Below, piece after piece: positions 1 to 11,863 of a stretch of DNA of 64,000 bases (within the stretch, counting starts at the first letter, position 1; each line of letters starts with the position of its first letter). Both the position numbers and the translations under genes were made by a program. The notes under the pieces were generated by a model, which had not been told where the DNA came from, did no database searches, and saw only the letters and a list, made by a program, of their open reading frames with translations. This stretch comes from Neobacillus niacini (GTDB lineage: Bacteria > Bacillota > Bacilli > Bacillales > Cytobacillaceae). The stretch is taken from NCBI RefSeq assembly GCF_030817595.1, contig NZ_JAUSZN010000001.1, forward strand, positions 6,002,001 to 6,066,000, given 5' to 3'.

Positions 1-1
1 T

Positions 2-55
2 CCTTTAGTAGGCAGAATCATTGAAGCATATGAAAAGAAACCATTGCAAACTTAA
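2..55 (+). CDS. phoH: PhoH family ATPase, C-terminal end only
   Basis: Only the last 17 codons are in the window, ending in TAA. The tail (PLVGRIIEAYEKK) fits the C-terminus of PhoH-like P-loop ATPases, and phoH is the gene expected directly upstream of yqfF/pgpH in Bacillaceae. The identification therefore rests mainly on synteny. A strong hairpin follows the stop codon. Confidence 0.6.
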   Translation, partial: PLVGRIIEAYEKKPLQT

Positions 56-68
56 ATCTTTGAATGGA

Positions 69-100
69 GGGATAAACCTGCTTAGGGTTTATCCCTTTTG
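69..100 (+). terminator. Rho-independent terminator after phoH
   Basis: A perfect 10-bp stem (GGGATAAACC / GGTTTATCCC) with a short loop is followed by a T-rich stretch, separating phoH from pgpH. Confidence 0.8.
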
Positions 101-242
101 TCATATAATCATAACAATTGTTTTATAAATATGGCTCATCTTGTATTAGAGGATGAAACTTCAGGGAAAAACTGTTATCATTTTACATAAAGCGTGTTTA
201 CATACTAGATTAGGGTTATTTAGTTGCTTTGGGGGGAGTTAG

Positions 243-2411
243 TTGAAAAAAATACAGCAATACTTAATTCAAATAAAAAAGCTTCTAGATTATACCTTCT
301 TCAGAATGTTAGTCTTTGTTGTTATAGGTGTAATCCTATTTATCTCTATGTATGGAAATGTAAAGCCAGAGAAACTTGATATAAGTCTTTTAACGGTAGC
401 AGATAAAACCATTCGATCTCCAGCAACAGTTGAAGATAAAATCAGTACAGAAAAAAAACGTCAAGATGCATTGGATCAAGTTCAGGACGTGTATACATTG
501 AAAAAGGAATATTCCACAAATCAAGTAGATTTAATTACCTCGATATTTGACTCAGCCTCGGAGGTAAATGATGAAATAGAGGATGAAACGAAAAAACTAG
601 GTGTACTTGATAAAGACCCTTTTGAAGTGATTGAACCAACTGTTGAAGAAAAAGTGACTATGTTAAAGGAGAAATTAACAGATCGTGTAATTAAGGATCT
701 TTCAGAGCGTGTTTTTAATGCACTGGTACAAGCTAGCAACGATGAATTATCGATTGCAAAGGATCTAACGGTGACAGCTATAAATAATGTGATGAACAAA
801 CGAATTTCTGCGGATGACGTAGAAAATGCAAAAAAAAGTTTAGAGGAAGAATTAAAATTTACCACCTTAAATAATGACTTGAAAAATGCAGCGATAGAAT
901 TAGGTAGGTATGCTGTCATACAGAATGAATTTTATGACCCAGAGGCAACCGAAGAGCTGCGAAAGCAAGCAGCGGAATCAGTTGAACCGGTAAAAATCCT
1001 GCAAGGGCAAATTATTATTGAAGAGGGTAAATTAATTCGTCAGGAAGAATTTCGCCAGCTAGAACTAGTTGGTCTATTAGATAATAAGCAATCATACAAA
1101 CCGTTCATTGGTTTAATGATTCTTATATCAATTATCCTGACCTCAATTTACTTTTATTTCTATCAATTAAAGGAACATCCAGAAAAAAGACAGACAAATC
1201 TTCTCCTGTTTGGGATTGTTTTTATTTTGACGTTTTTCATATTGAAACTTATCAGTATGCTGCAAATTTTTAACTATTCAGGTATTGGTTACTTATTCCC
1301 TGCTGCTATGGGTGGAATGCTAATCAAGATATTAATAGATGAGAAGTTAGCGATTCTCTCCTCCATTATCTTTTCGATTTTTGGAAGTATCTTATTCAAT
1401 GAAGGGGTCTCTGGAACACTAAATTTTTCAGTAGGAATTTATATATTGTTTAGTGCGCTAGCAGGTGTGCTCTTTTTAAGCGGGCAGAATCAGCGCTCAA
1501 AAATCCTTCAAGCGGGATCACTTGCGGCTGCTGTAAATCTATTCACCATTTGGGCACTAATGTTTTTGCCTAATGGACAATTTTCTGGTTTAGAAATTGG
1601 GTATTATATTTTAACAGCCATTTTTTCAGGAATAGGTTCAGCTGTCCTGACAATGGGGTTATTACCGCTTTTGGAGACTAGCTTTGGTATTCTTTCAACT
1701 ATGAAGTTAATTGAGCTTTCTAATCCAAATCATCCGCTTTTACGGAAAATATTAATGGAAGCACCTGGTACCTATCACCATAGTGTGATGGTGGCAAACT
1801 TAGCAGATGCGGCATGCGAAGCGATAGGAGCAAATGGTTTATTAGCCAGAGTAGGCTGTTATTATCATGATATCGGTAAAACAAAACGGCCAAACTTTTT
1901 TATAGAAAACCAAATGCATCATGACAATCCACATGATCGATTGCAACCGGATAAAAGTGCTAATATCATTATTTCACACGTGACAGATGGGTCAGCTATA
2001 TTAAAAAAATACAATATGCCAAAAGAAATTATTCAAATTGCTGAACAACATCATGGTACGACACTTTTGAAGTTCTTTTACCATAAAGCGCTTCAAGATG
2101 GAGAAAAGGTAAATGAAGAGGATTACCGATATCCTGGACCAAAACCACAGACAAAAGAATCTGCTATTGTAGGCATTGCAGATAGTGTAGAAGCAGCGGT
2201 TAGATCTCTGAATCAGCCTACACCGGAAACCATCGAGTCGCTTGTTAAGAAGATTGTTGCCGACCGACTCCAGGATGGCCAACTAAATGAATGTGATTTA
2301 ACATTGAAAGAATTAGAAACTGTATCCCACTCTTTTTGTGAAACCTTAAAGGGAATTTTTCACTCTAGAATTGAATATCCAGAAATGACAAAGAAGGCGG
2401 TTGAAGTATGA
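243..2411 (+). CDS. pgpH: 7TM-HD family cyclic-di-AMP phosphodiesterase PgpH (YqfF)
   Basis: A 722-residue membrane protein that, by family, hydrolyses the second messenger c-di-AMP to pApA in the cytoplasm. It has an N-terminal membrane segment (about 18-38), a large extracytoplasmic domain (about 40-275), a bundle of about seven transmembrane helices (about 280-480), and a C-terminal HD domain. That domain shows the YHHS motif near residue 508, the HD pair in YYHDIGK near 542, and later conserved histidines in HVTDG and EQHHG. The start is TTG at 243 behind a strong GGGGGGAG ribosome-binding site. The stop overlaps the ybeY start (ATGA), so the two are co-translated. Synteny is phoH-pgpH-ybeY. 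Confident. Confidence 0.95.
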   Translation: MKKIQQYLIQIKKLLDYTFFRMLVFVVIGVILFISMYGNVKPEKLDISLLTVADKTIRSPATVEDKISTEKKRQDALDQVQDVYTLKKEYSTNQVDLITSIFDSASEVNDEIEDETKKLGVLDKDPFEVIEPTVEEKVTMLKEKLTDRVIKDLSERVFNALVQASNDELSIAKDLTVTAINNVMNKRISADDVENAKKSLEEELKFTTLNNDLKNAAIELGRYAVIQNEFYDPEATEELRKQAAESVEPVKILQGQIIIEEGKLIRQEEFRQLELVGLLDNKQSYKPFIGLMILISIILTSIYFYFYQLKEHPEKRQTNLLLFGIVFILTFFILKLISMLQIFNYSGIGYLFPAAMGGMLIKILIDEKLAILSSIIFSIFGSILFNEGVSGTLNFSVGIYILFSALAGVLFLSGQNQRSKILQAGSLAAAVNLFTIWALMFLPNGQFSGLEIGYYILTAIFSGIGSAVLTMGLLPLLETSFGILSTMKLIELSNPNHPLLRKILMEAPGTYHHSVMVANLADAACEAIGANGLLARVGCYYHDIGKTKRPNFFIENQMHHDNPHDRLQPDKSANIIISHVTDGSAILKKYNMPKEIIQIAEQHHGTTLLKFFYHKALQDGEKVNEEDYRYPGPKPQTKESAIVGIADSVEAAVRSLNQPTPETIESLVKKIVADRLQDGQLNECDLTLKELETVSHSFCETLKGIFHSRIEYPEMTKKAVEV

Positions 2412-2881
2412 ACAAATTGATGATTGATTTAGTAGATGAAACGGATCACTTGTCAGACGAGCAGATGGAAGACATTGAAAAACTATTGAATTTTGCAGCT
2501 GAGAAAGAAAATGTCGAGGACAATAGTGAGGTTTCAGTTACATTTGTGTCTAATGAAAGAATTCACGAAATTAACCGTGAATATAGAGACAAGGACGCCC
2601 CTACGGATGTGATTTCATTCGCGATGGAAGAGCTTGGTGAAGGTGAAATCGAATTGATAGGGGCAGAGCTTCCTCGTGTCCTAGGAGATATCATCATCTC
2701 CATCCCAAAGGCTGAAGAGCAGGCCAAGGAATATGGACATTCCTTTATCCGTGAACTTGGGTTTTTATCTGTACACGGCTTTCTTCATCTTCTTGGGTAT
2801 GACCATATGGAAAAGGAAGAGGAAGAAAAAATGTTCGCTCGACAGAAGGAAATCTTAGACGCTTATGGACTCACGAGATAA
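2408..2881 (+). CDS. ybeY: Endoribonuclease YbeY, rRNA maturation factor
   Basis: A 157-residue, zinc-dependent single-strand endoribonuclease that takes part in 16S rRNA 3'-end processing and ribosome quality control. The family signature [11 protein letters not shown] (H-x3-H-x5-H, three zinc ligands) lies near residues 123-133, preceded by the LGDIIISIP segment. The ATG overlaps the pgpH stop by four bases, and the 3' end overlaps dgkA by 17 bases, so this is a tight operon. Length is normal for Firmicute YbeY. Confidence 0.95.
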   Translation: MNKLMIDLVDETDHLSDEQMEDIEKLLNFAAEKENVEDNSEVSVTFVSNERIHEINREYRDKDAPTDVISFAMEELGEGEIELIGAELPRVLGDIIISIPKAEEQAKEYGHSFIRELGFLSVHGFLHLLGYDHMEKEEEEKMFARQKEILDAYGLTR

Positions 2882-3242
2882 GAATGTTCATTTATGGAAG
2901 TCCTTTTCTTTTGCCATAGCCGGTATTAAGAAAGCTCTTTGGTCTGAGAGAAATATGCGTATCCATTTTTTTGTATCTTTAATCGCTATTGGCTGTTCCA
3001 TTTTTTTTTCAATTAGTAAATGGGAATGGTTATTTGTTATTGTAGCTATAGGTGGAATCTTCTCGTTAGAAATGGTGAACACAGCAATTGAGCGTGTTGT
3101 TGATTTAGTGACAGAGGATTATCACCCACTTGCTAAACAGGCAAAAGACCTGGCGGCCGGAGCAGTGTTTATTTATGCTATTACAGCGGTTGTAATTGGA
3201 ACCATCATCTTCTTACCATATTTTTTTAGATGGCTAATTTGA
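2865..3242 (+). CDS. dgkA: Diacylglycerol/undecaprenol kinase DgkA
   Basis: A 125-residue membrane kinase with three predicted transmembrane helices. The family signature [13 protein letters not shown] (about residues 66-78) is followed by a conserved cytoplasmic segment containing KDLAAGAV. Gram-positive members phosphorylate undecaprenol, recycling the carrier lipid for wall synthesis, rather than diacylglycerol as in E. coli. It is translated from inside the 3' end of ybeY. Confidence 0.92.
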   Translation: MDSRDKNVHLWKSFSFAIAGIKKALWSERNMRIHFFVSLIAIGCSIFFSISKWEWLFVIVAIGGIFSLEMVNTAIERVVDLVTEDYHPLAKQAKDLAAGAVFIYAITAVVIGTIIFLPYFFRWLI

Positions 3243-3418
3243 AAAGGTAATGTGAATTAGGTAAAATAACTTATCAGCTTTGTACGATTTAGAAAAGTTA
3301 GCTGACTTTTATGAAAATTCAAATTTTTATATTACTTTTTCGCTACAAGTGATGATTTTGTGACATTTTTAGGGTAAAATAAAGAAAGCGGCAGATTACT
3401 GCTGGAAGGGAAGAATGA

Positions 3419-4733
<1,315 letters not shown>

Positions 4734-4893
4734 AATTAAAACCCTAACTAGAATATTTGGTATTAAATAAAATTATGCATGGACAACATTAACAAATTTT
4801 TCGTCTTATGATTTTTGCTTAGGCAGGCTATGATAATTGTAAGGTTTGGGATTCTTAAATAGGCTAGTCTAAACATGAAAGGTGGGGTTTTCG

Positions 4894-5037
4894 ATGATGG
4901 ATTTTACGTGGAAAGTATTCCTACAGACAGGTAATATTGACACTTATCTTCTCTATAAAGAGCTCGAGAAGGAAAACCAAGAAATACCCGGAAATCAGAA
5001 TGAAGATCTAGCGCAAATGGATTTTCCCGTTTCATAA
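4894..5037 (+). CDS. yqzL: YqzL family small protein
   Basis: A 47-residue protein beginning MMDFTWKVF, preceded by an AAAGGTGGGG ribosome-binding site and lying between era and recO, exactly where yqzL is found in Bacillus. The family has no established function. There are no membrane segments or signal peptide; the C-terminal half is acidic and polar. Identification rests on size, opening motif and synteny. Confidence 0.8.
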   Translation: MMDFTWKVFLQTGNIDTYLLYKELEKENQEIPGNQNEDLAQMDFPVS

Positions 5038-5068
5038 GTTTGTCTAATGTATCGGGATGGTGACGGAA

Positions 5069-5821
5069 ATGCTCCAAAAGTGTGAAGGCATTGTCATTAG
5101 AACTACAGATTATGGTGAAACCAATAAAATCATTACGTTATATACAAGGGAATGGGGGAAGATCGGTGTTATGGCTAGAGGAGCAAAAAAGCCTAATAGC
5201 CAGCTTTCCTCCATTACCCAGCTTTTTACCCACGGTTACTTTCTAGTCCAAAGAGGAACTGGATTAGGCAGTGTACAGCAGGGAGAAATGATTACCAGCC
5301 TCCGCGGGATTGGTGAAGATATATTCCTAACGGCATATGCAAGTTATATTGTTGAATTGACTGATAAATGTACCGATGATAGAAAACCAAACCCATTTCA
5401 TTTCGAACTTCTGTTTCAAACCCTTAATTATTTGAATGAAGGATATGATCCAGATATTCTGATGAATATCTATGAAATGAAAATGCTGAATGTATTGGGC
5501 TTACACCCAATTCTAAATCAATGTTCCGTTTGCGGCAGCACAGACGGACTTTTTTCTTTTTCCATTCGGGAAGGTGGACTTATATGCCACCGATGTATAG
5601 AAAAAGATCCATACCATTATAAATTATCGCCATCCTCTGTAAAATTATTACGTCTATTTTATTATTTTGATCTCTCGAGATTAGGAAACATCTCCGTAAA
5701 GCAAGAAACTAAGGATGAGTTGAAACAGGTTATCACAGCATACTACGAAGAATATTCCGGTCTTTATTTAAAAACAAAGAAATTTCTTCAATCAATGGAA
5801 AAATTTCGAAATCAAATATAG
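5069..5821 (+). CDS. recO: DNA repair protein RecO
   Basis: A 250-residue recombination mediator (RecFOR pathway) that loads RecA onto SSB-coated single-stranded DNA. The N-terminal OB fold contains [15 protein letters not shown] and [13 protein letters not shown]. The C-terminal half has a CxxC...CxxC zinc knuckle (CSVC, CHRC, about residues 149-172 of this start). The start at 5069 (MLQKCEG) matches the family N-terminus and has GGTGA five bases upstream; ATG 5057 in frame is an alternative. Confidence 0.93.
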   Translation: MLQKCEGIVIRTTDYGETNKIITLYTREWGKIGVMARGAKKPNSQLSSITQLFTHGYFLVQRGTGLGSVQQGEMITSLRGIGEDIFLTAYASYIVELTDKCTDDRKPNPFHFELLFQTLNYLNEGYDPDILMNIYEMKMLNVLGLHPILNQCSVCGSTDGLFSFSIREGGLICHRCIEKDPYHYKLSPSSVKLLRLFYYFDLSRLGNISVKQETKDELKQVITAYYEEYSGLYLKTKKFLQSMEKFRNQI

Positions 5822-5881
5822 TTGACTTATTGACATTTATTTTAGATTTCGATATTATGTGTCTTAATAATAAATAGTTGC

Positions 5882-6096
5882 TATGATGGAAAAGAGTACT
5901 TAGCAATCTCTGTAAAAGCGAACCTAGGATGGTGTGAGCTAGGGTATAGGGACCTAAGGAAGGCGTTCTTGAGCATATCATGTGTGTAAAACACATAAAA
6001 GAGGCTGCTATAGACTGGCAGCAAATAGGGTGGAACCGCGGGTAACTCTCGTCCCTATGCTTATCTTAAGCATAGAGGCGGGAGTTTTTTATTTTT
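5882..6096 (+). promoter_or_regulatory. T-box riboswitch, glycine-specific by context
   Basis: The canonical T-box AGGGTGGAACCGCG lies at 6027-6040. It is followed by the alternative terminator, where a long stem around CTATGC / GCATAG and CTC / GAG ends in a T run (about 6045-6096). Upstream are stem I (about 5882-5980, including GAGTA and a distal loop stem CCTAG / CTAGG) and a stem III hairpin (TGTGTGT / ACACATA, about 5981-5998). Uncharged tRNA binding favours the antiterminator. GGC at 5962-5964 is a candidate glycine specifier codon; that assignment is inferred from the downstream gene. Confidence 0.9.
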
Positions 6097-6100
6097 CATT

Positions 6101-6285
6101 GGCTGTGTTGAAGCAAGTTTTAAATTTGGCACTCTGTTGATTGGAGCGGAAGGCACGAAGACTCCTGCGGGAGGACGGGGCAGGGGAGACCCCGCAGGCG
6201 CTTCAGCGCCGAGGAGGCTCCCCGTACCGCCCGCGGAAAGCGAAGTGCCTGGAGCTCCAATCAACAGAACATTGTTAACACAGCC
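6101..6285. repeat. GC-rich interspersed palindromic repeat in the glyS leader
   Basis: A 185-bp sequence lies between nested perfect inverted repeats: outer 9 bp GGCTGTGTT / AACACAGCC (6101-6109, 6277-6285) and inner 14 bp (6134-6147, 6254-6267). The interior is far more GC-rich than the surroundings and contains short stems such as GGCGCTTCAGCGCC. It resembles the structured dispersed repeats seen in many Bacillaceae genomes. It sits after the T-box terminator and ends in a T run just before the glycyl-tRNA synthetase RBS. Confidence 0.8.
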
Positions 6286-6317
6286 TTTTTACCATAATTG
6301 AAGAGGAGCTAATCAAA

Positions 6318-7700
6318 ATGAAAGTATCAATGGAGCAAATTGTTTCTCACGCGAAACATAGAGGATTTATTTTTCCAGGTTCAGAAATCTACGGCGGTCT
6401 GGCAAATACATGGGATTACGGTCCACTTGGAGTAGAATTTAAAAACAACATCAAACAAGCTTGGTGGAAAAAATTTGTTCAAGAGTCACCTTACAATGTC
6501 GGATTAGATGCAAGCATTTTAATGAACCCAAGAACGTGGGAAGCTTCAGGTCATATCGGTAACTTTAACGACCCAATGATTGATTGTAAGAACTGTAAAG
6601 CCAGACATCGTGCTGATAAGTTAATTGAAAATGCTCTTGATGAAAAGGGCATTGAGATGATCGTTGATGGACTTCCATTTGATAAAATGGAAGAGCTAGT
6701 AAAAGAACATAATATCGCTTGCCCAGATTGCGGCAGCCATGATTTTACCGGCATACGACAATTTAATTTAATGTTTAAAACTTTCCAAGGTGTAACAGAA
6801 TCCAGCACAAATGAAATTTTCCTGCGACCTGAAACAGCGCAAGGGATATTTGTTAACTTTAAAAATGTCCAGCGTACAATGAGAAAGAAATTACCTTTTG
6901 GAATTGCCCAAATCGGAAAAAGCTTCCGGAACGAGATCACACCTGGAAACTTTACTTTCCGTACACGCGAATTTGAGCAAATGGAGCTTGAGTTTTTCTG
7001 TAAGCCTGGTGAAGAGTTAACATGGTTTGATTATTGGAAGAACTTTGCTGAGCAATGGCTTCACTCATTAGGATTAAATAAAGAAAATTTAAGACTTCGA
7101 GACCATTCGGAGGATGAACTTTCCCATTATAGTAATGCTACAACTGATTTTGAATATAAATTCCCATTTGGCTGGGGAGAACTTTGGGGAGTAGCTTCAA
7201 GAACGGATTATGACCTGAAGCAGCATATGCAATTCTCTGGTGAGGACTTTAACTATATTGATCCAGAAACAAATGAAAGATTTATTCCGTTCTGTATTGA
7301 ACCATCTCTTGGTGCAGACCGAGTAACATTAGCATTTTTAATCGATGCCTATGATGAAGAACAGCTTGAAGATGGAACCTCTAGAACTGTTATGCACTTC
7401 CACCCTGCACTAGCACCATTTAAAGCAGCAGTTCTTCCGTTGTCTAAAAAACTTTCCGAGGAAGCAAAGGAAGTGTTCCAGACATTAGCTAAGCATTTCT
7501 CCGTAGACTATGATGAAGCCGGTTCAATTGGTAAACGTTACCGAAGACATGACGAAATTGGGACACCATTCTGTATCACCTATGATTTTGACTCGAAAGA
7601 AGACAATATGGTAACAATCAGAGACCGCGACACAATGGAACAAACACGCGTACCAATCGCTGAATTAGTTACCTTTATTCAAGAAAAAATTATGTTTTAA
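6318..7700 (+). CDS. glyS: Glycyl-tRNA synthetase, single-chain dimeric type
   Basis: A 460-residue class II synthetase charging tRNA-Gly. The N-terminus ([17 protein letters not shown]) and motif 2 region ([21 protein letters not shown]) are those of the alpha2 eukaryote/archaea-like enzyme, not the alpha2-beta2 GlyQ/GlyS of B. subtilis. The class II motif 3 region (EPSLGADRV) lies near residue 330, and the C-terminal anticodon-binding domain follows (about 360-460). Cysteines in CKNCKA and CPDC form the insert zinc-like cluster. RBS is GAAGAGGAGC. Expression is under the upstream T-box. Confidence 0.96.
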   Translation: MKVSMEQIVSHAKHRGFIFPGSEIYGGLANTWDYGPLGVEFKNNIKQAWWKKFVQESPYNVGLDASILMNPRTWEASGHIGNFNDPMIDCKNCKARHRADKLIENALDEKGIEMIVDGLPFDKMEELVKEHNIACPDCGSHDFTGIRQFNLMFKTFQGVTESSTNEIFLRPETAQGIFVNFKNVQRTMRKKLPFGIAQIGKSFRNEITPGNFTFRTREFEQMELEFFCKPGEELTWFDYWKNFAEQWLHSLGLNKENLRLRDHSEDELSHYSNATTDFEYKFPFGWGELWGVASRTDYDLKQHMQFSGEDFNYIDPETNERFIPFCIEPSLGADRVTLAFLIDAYDEEQLEDGTSRTVMHFHPALAPFKAAVLPLSKKLSEEAKEVFQTLAKHFSVDYDEAGSIGKRYRRHDEIGTPFCITYDFDSKEDNMVTIRDRDTMEQTRVPIAELVTFIQEKIMF

Positions 7701-7748
7701 TCTGAATTTTGAGGGTGCGGCCCCTACCGCCCCTCTGCATTGGATTAA

Positions 7749-8387
7749 ATGATGGTGGTGAGAAAAATAGAACTGACCAAACGCCAAGAAACGATCATTC
7801 AAATTGTGAAGGACAATGGACCGATTACAGGGGAGAACATTGCTGAACAGCTAAACTTAACTAGAGCAACCTTAAGACCTGATTTATCCATCCTTACAAT
7901 GGCTGGATATTTAGATGCAAGACCGCGAGTGGGGTATTTTTATACAGGAAAATCAGGAACTCAGCTTTTGACTGAAAATCTCCAGAAAATACTTGTGAGA
8001 GATTATAATTCAATCCCTGTCCTCGTTAAGGAAAATGTTTCGGTTTATGATGCGATTTGTACAATGTTCCTTGAGGATGTGGGAACATTATTTGTAGTAG
8101 ACCAAAACTCTCTTTTGGTGGGTGTGTTATCAAGGAAGGATCTTCTTAGAGCAAGTATTGGCAAACAAGAGCTTACCGCACTACCAATCAACATCATTAT
8201 GACTAGAATGCCAAATATTACGATGTGTGAAATGGATGACAATTTAATCGATGTTGCAAAATTACTCATTGATAAACAAATTGATGCTTTACCTATCGTT
8301 AGGCCATCAGAAAATGGATATGAAGTAATTGGCAGAATTACGAAGACAAATATTACAAAAGCATTCGTGGCATTGGGTAATGGTTAA
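7749..8387 (+). CDS. ccpN: Transcriptional repressor CcpN
   Basis: A 212-residue regulator with an N-terminal winged HTH (ITGENIAEQLNLTRATLRPD, about 25-45) and two CBS domains (about 80-210, with VGTLFVVD and IDALPIV). In B. subtilis CcpN represses the gluconeogenic genes gapB and pckA during glycolytic growth. It lies directly upstream of ppsR, as in Bacillus. Start choice is uncertain: ATG 7749 has no clear RBS, while GGTGGTGAG lies inside the first codons, so translation may begin at a non-ATG codon nearer to IELTKRQ. Confidence 0.9.
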   Translation: MMVVRKIELTKRQETIIQIVKDNGPITGENIAEQLNLTRATLRPDLSILTMAGYLDARPRVGYFYTGKSGTQLLTENLQKILVRDYNSIPVLVKENVSVYDAICTMFLEDVGTLFVVDQNSLLVGVLSRKDLLRASIGKQELTALPINIIMTRMPNITMCEMDDNLIDVAKLLIDKQIDALPIVRPSENGYEVIGRITKTNITKAFVALGNG

Positions 8388-8453
8388 TAAATTCACATCT
8401 CAATATCTGAATGCATATAATAATAGATTTTCCAGAGGAGCTGTTGAGGAAGA

Positions 8454-9263
8454 ATGATTACGCCTGTCATATATGTAGTTTCTGATTCAGTGGGGGAAAC
8501 AGCTGAATTAGTTACAAAAGCAGCAATCAGCCAATTTAATGGGTCAGGAATGACATTGAAAAGATTCCCCTATGTTGAGGATAAGGAACATATTGATGAA
8601 GTAGTTTCACTTGTAACGATGGACCACGCTATGATCGCTTTTACGTTGGTCAAACCAGATATGCGTGCGTATATGAAGGAAAAGGCAGACGAAGCAGGAA
8701 TATATGCAGTTGATTTAATAGGTCCGATTATGGACCAAATTCAAATCTTCAGCGGGAAAACTCCACTGTGTGAACCAGGACTCGTAAGAAAACTGGATGA
8801 AGATTACTTTAAAAAAGTCGAAGCCATTGAGTTTGCTGTTAAATATGATGATGGACGCGACCCAAGAGGAATACTAAAAGCTGATATCGTTTTAATCGGC
8901 GTATCTAGAACGTCAAAAACTCCGTTGTCACAATATTTAGCTTTAAAACGTTTAAAAGTTGCGAATGTACCGCTTGTTCCAGAAGTTGACCCGCCTGAGG
9001 AACTGTATAAGGTTCCTGCAGAGAAGTGCTTTGGACTTAAAATCAGCCCGCAGAAACTAAATAATATTAGGCGGGAACGGTTAATCTCTTTAGGGCTAAA
9101 TGATCAGGCCAGCTACGCAAATATTGAGAGAATTCGTGATGAATTAACCTTCTTTGAAAAGATAGTAAATAGAATTAATTGTCCTGTTATTGATGTAACC
9201 AATAAGGCCGTTGAAGAAACAGCAAATGTTATTCTAAATTACTTTCATAAAAGAAGGGCGTAA
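8454..9263 (+). CDS. yqfL: Pyruvate, phosphate dikinase regulatory protein (PpsR/YqfL)
   Basis: A 269-residue DUF299 family bifunctional kinase/pyrophosphorylase that switches pyruvate-phosphate dikinase or PEP synthase off (ADP-dependent Thr phosphorylation) and on (phosphorolysis). The P-loop-like motif [11 protein letters not shown] is near residues 151-161. Start ATG 8454 follows a GAGGAAG RBS. It neighbours ccpN, which controls the same PEP-pyruvate node. Confidence 0.93.
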   Translation: MITPVIYVVSDSVGETAELVTKAAISQFNGSGMTLKRFPYVEDKEHIDEVVSLVTMDHAMIAFTLVKPDMRAYMKEKADEAGIYAVDLIGPIMDQIQIFSGKTPLCEPGLVRKLDEDYFKKVEAIEFAVKYDDGRDPRGILKADIVLIGVSRTSKTPLSQYLALKRLKVANVPLVPEVDPPEELYKVPAEKCFGLKISPQKLNNIRRERLISLGLNDQASYANIERIRDELTFFEKIVNRINCPVIDVTNKAVEETANVILNYFHKRRA

Positions 9264-9519
9264 CACATAATCTTAGATTATGTGTTTTTCATTTAACGAT
9301 AAAAAACTATGGAAAAGTATAAAAGAATGTACTATAATAAAAAATTGTGATAAAAATGAATCTTTTAGGTTTAGACTTGCATGTATACGAATAAACTATT
9401 TATTGTTAGATGTCAAGGGAACCTACAGAAAAAAATTCGACATAAGTCTTTTTGGGCCTGCTCCTAAAAAGTTAGCATCTTAAAGAAGGAATATGCGGAA
9501 TGATGTAGAATTAATACTT

Positions 9520-9990
9520 ATACCAAAGGCATTCCAACTTTTTTAGATGCAGATTCATGCACGGTTAAAGAGGAAATTGTCGAAACTGCTTCTACATTTT
9601 CCGTGAAAGTTCTTTTTATCGCTTCTTATGAACAATAAGACTACATATGGTGATGCAACATGGAAATATGTTGATTCCAGAAAAGAAGCAGCGGACTTAT
9701 TCATCATGAATCATACTGCAAAGGGGGATATTACTGTTACACAGGATATTGGACTTACCTCCGTATTACTTCCTAAAGGAGTATGTACCACAAACCATTC
9801 GGGATTGTATATGATGAATCGGGAATACAAACTGCTCTTGACTTGCGCTATCTATATGCTAAAGCAAGAAGAAGGGGTGTATATGGTATAGGACCAAAGC
9901 CTTTCAATTCTGTTGATCGTTCAAAATTGTGAAGCAACTAACAGAAATTTTGTCGAAAAATGCAGGAATTTAGATTTCTTTGTAGAATAA
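9520..9990 (+). pseudogene. yqxD: YqxD/YaiI family (UPF0178) protein, decayed
   Basis: Family blocks are recognisable in several frames: DADSCTVKEEI (about 9548-9580), then [36 protein letters not shown] (9660-9785), then [24 protein letters not shown] in another frame, and an LTEILSKNAG tail. There is a TAA after the SYEQ segment, a frame break after LLPKGV, and another before the C-terminal block. Bacillus has intact yqxD immediately before dnaG, so this is a degraded orthologue. At least three disruptions make read-through unlikely. Confidence 0.8.
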
Positions 9991-10009
9991 GTAAAATGGA
10001 GATGTTTTC

Positions 10010-11821
10010 ATGGCAGAACGGATTGCCGAAGAAAAAATCAATCAAATTCGTCAGTCTGTTGATATAGTTGAACTTATTAGCGAATATATTCAACTGAAAA
10101 AACAAGGGCGAAATTACTTCGGATTATGTCCTTTCCATGGAGAAAACTCCCCATCATTTTCCGTTTCATCCGATAAACAAATTTATCATTGCTTTGGCTG
10201 TGGAGCGGGAGGAAATGTTTTCTCTTTTTTAATGGAGCTGGAAGGAATCTCATTTCTAGAAGCAGCCATTAAATTAGCTGAAAAGGCTAATATTGAATTA
10301 CAAGTAAACTTCTCAGTAAATGGGAAGGGGAAGAGTGTTTCTCCGGAATTTCAGTCAATGCTTGACGCACATGAGCTGATCTCTAAATTTTACCATCACT
10401 TATTGGTAAATACAAAAGATGGGCAACATGCATTAGAGTATTTGCTGAAGAGAGGATTTACCCGAGAATCGATTGATAAATTTCAAATTGGTTATTCCTT
10501 AAATTCATGGGATTTTGTTTACAAATTTCTTACCAAAAGAGAATTTTCTCCTGAGTTAATGGAAAAAGCCGGCTTAATTATCAAACGAGAAAGAGATGGA
10601 ACCTATTTTGATCGATTTCGAGATCGAATTATGTTTCCGATTTTTGACCGAAATGGAAACTGTATTGCTTTTTCAGGGAGATCTTTGGGGGCTGAGGAGC
10701 CCAAATATTTAAATAGTCCAGAAACAGCAATCTTTAATAAAAGCAAAATTTTATATAATTTTCATTTGGCCAAACCCAGTATTCGTAAATTACAGCAAGT
10801 AGTTCTTTTTGAAGGATTTGCAGATGTAATTGCTGCTGATAAGTCTGGTGTGGAAAACGGTATCGCAACAATGGGCACCTCCTTGACAGAAGAGCACATC
10901 ACACTTATACGGCAAAATACCCAATCCATTACGATTTGTTTTGATTCAGACAAGGCAGGAATTGAAGCAGCTTATAGAGCTGGGAATATGCTTATGGACG
11001 CGGGTTGTACCATTAAAGTGGCTATGATGTCTGATGGACTTGATCCAGATGAATATATAAAAAAAAATGGTCCTGAAAAGTTTCGAAACGAGGTCATAGG
11101 TGCAAGTCATACATGGATGGCATTTAAATTTCTTTACTTTCGAAGAGGAAAAAATCTTCAAATTGAAGGAGAACGGCTTACTTATATCGAAACAATACTT
11201 AAAGAAATAAGTAAATTGACAAAAGCTGTTGAAAAAGATCATTATTTGCGTCAGCTTGCATCTGAATTTTCGATTTCGTTAGACGCGTTACAACAACAGC
11301 TAAAGCAGATTTTCTTTACAGAAAAAAGGAATTCAAGTGGTCAAAATCAGCAGCCAGTTAACAAGACCCGTGTATTGGTTAAACAGGAGAATAAATTAAA
11401 GCCTGCACATTATACGGCTGAAAGGCGCTTAATTGCCCATATGTTAAAAGATCGGGATATAGCCTATAAGATTCAGGATTTATTGCAGGGCAACACGTTT
11501 AATACTGATGAACATCAGGCTATAATAACTTATCTAATTGGTTTTTACGAAGATCATATGAATCCTGACTCTAGTGCATTTTTAACCTATATTCAAGATG
11601 AAAATCTTAGAAGAATAGTCGCGGACATTGAAATGATGTCAATTAATGACGAGTTAAGTAATCAAGAATTAACTGATTATATCAAACAGGTGTTGAATTA
11701 TCAAAAATTGTTAAAGATAAAAGAAAAAGAAGTGGAACTTAAAGAAGCAGAGCGACAAAGTGAGTATAGTAAAGCAGCTGCAATTGCTACTGAAATCAGT
11801 CAATTGCGGAAATCGCTATAG
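10010..11821 (+). CDS. dnaG: DNA primase DnaG
   Basis: A 603-residue primase making RNA primers at the replication fork. The N-terminal CHC2 zinc finger (CPFHGENSPSF, CFGCG; about 40-66), the catalytic TOPRIM region (FEGFADVIAA, near 269, and FDSDKAG, near 311), and a C-terminal helicase-interacting region (about 460-603) are present. Start ATG 10010 follows AAATGGAGATG. It forms the macromolecular-synthesis operon with sigA, which starts 42 bases downstream. Confidence 0.96.
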   Translation: MAERIAEEKINQIRQSVDIVELISEYIQLKKQGRNYFGLCPFHGENSPSFSVSSDKQIYHCFGCGAGGNVFSFLMELEGISFLEAAIKLAEKANIELQVNFSVNGKGKSVSPEFQSMLDAHELISKFYHHLLVNTKDGQHALEYLLKRGFTRESIDKFQIGYSLNSWDFVYKFLTKREFSPELMEKAGLIIKRERDGTYFDRFRDRIMFPIFDRNGNCIAFSGRSLGAEEPKYLNSPETAIFNKSKILYNFHLAKPSIRKLQQVVLFEGFADVIAADKSGVENGIATMGTSLTEEHITLIRQNTQSITICFDSDKAGIEAAYRAGNMLMDAGCTIKVAMMSDGLDPDEYIKKNGPEKFRNEVIGASHTWMAFKFLYFRRGKNLQIEGERLTYIETILKEISKLTKAVEKDHYLRQLASEFSISLDALQQQLKQIFFTEKRNSSGQNQQPVNKTRVLVKQENKLKPAHYTAERRLIAHMLKDRDIAYKIQDLLQGNTFNTDEHQAIITYLIGFYEDHMNPDSSAFLTYIQDENLRRIVADIEMMSINDELSNQELTDYIKQVLNYQKLLKIKEKEVELKEAERQSEYSKAAAIATEISQLRKSL

Positions 11822-11863
11822 ATTCCATTTTTAGTGTCTTTGATTCTGGAAGGAGGGGGACAT

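Noticed and set aside
9280..9483. 67-codon frame between ppsR and the yqxD remnant
   Set aside because: No RBS and an unnatural composition; the region is decaying intergenic DNA.
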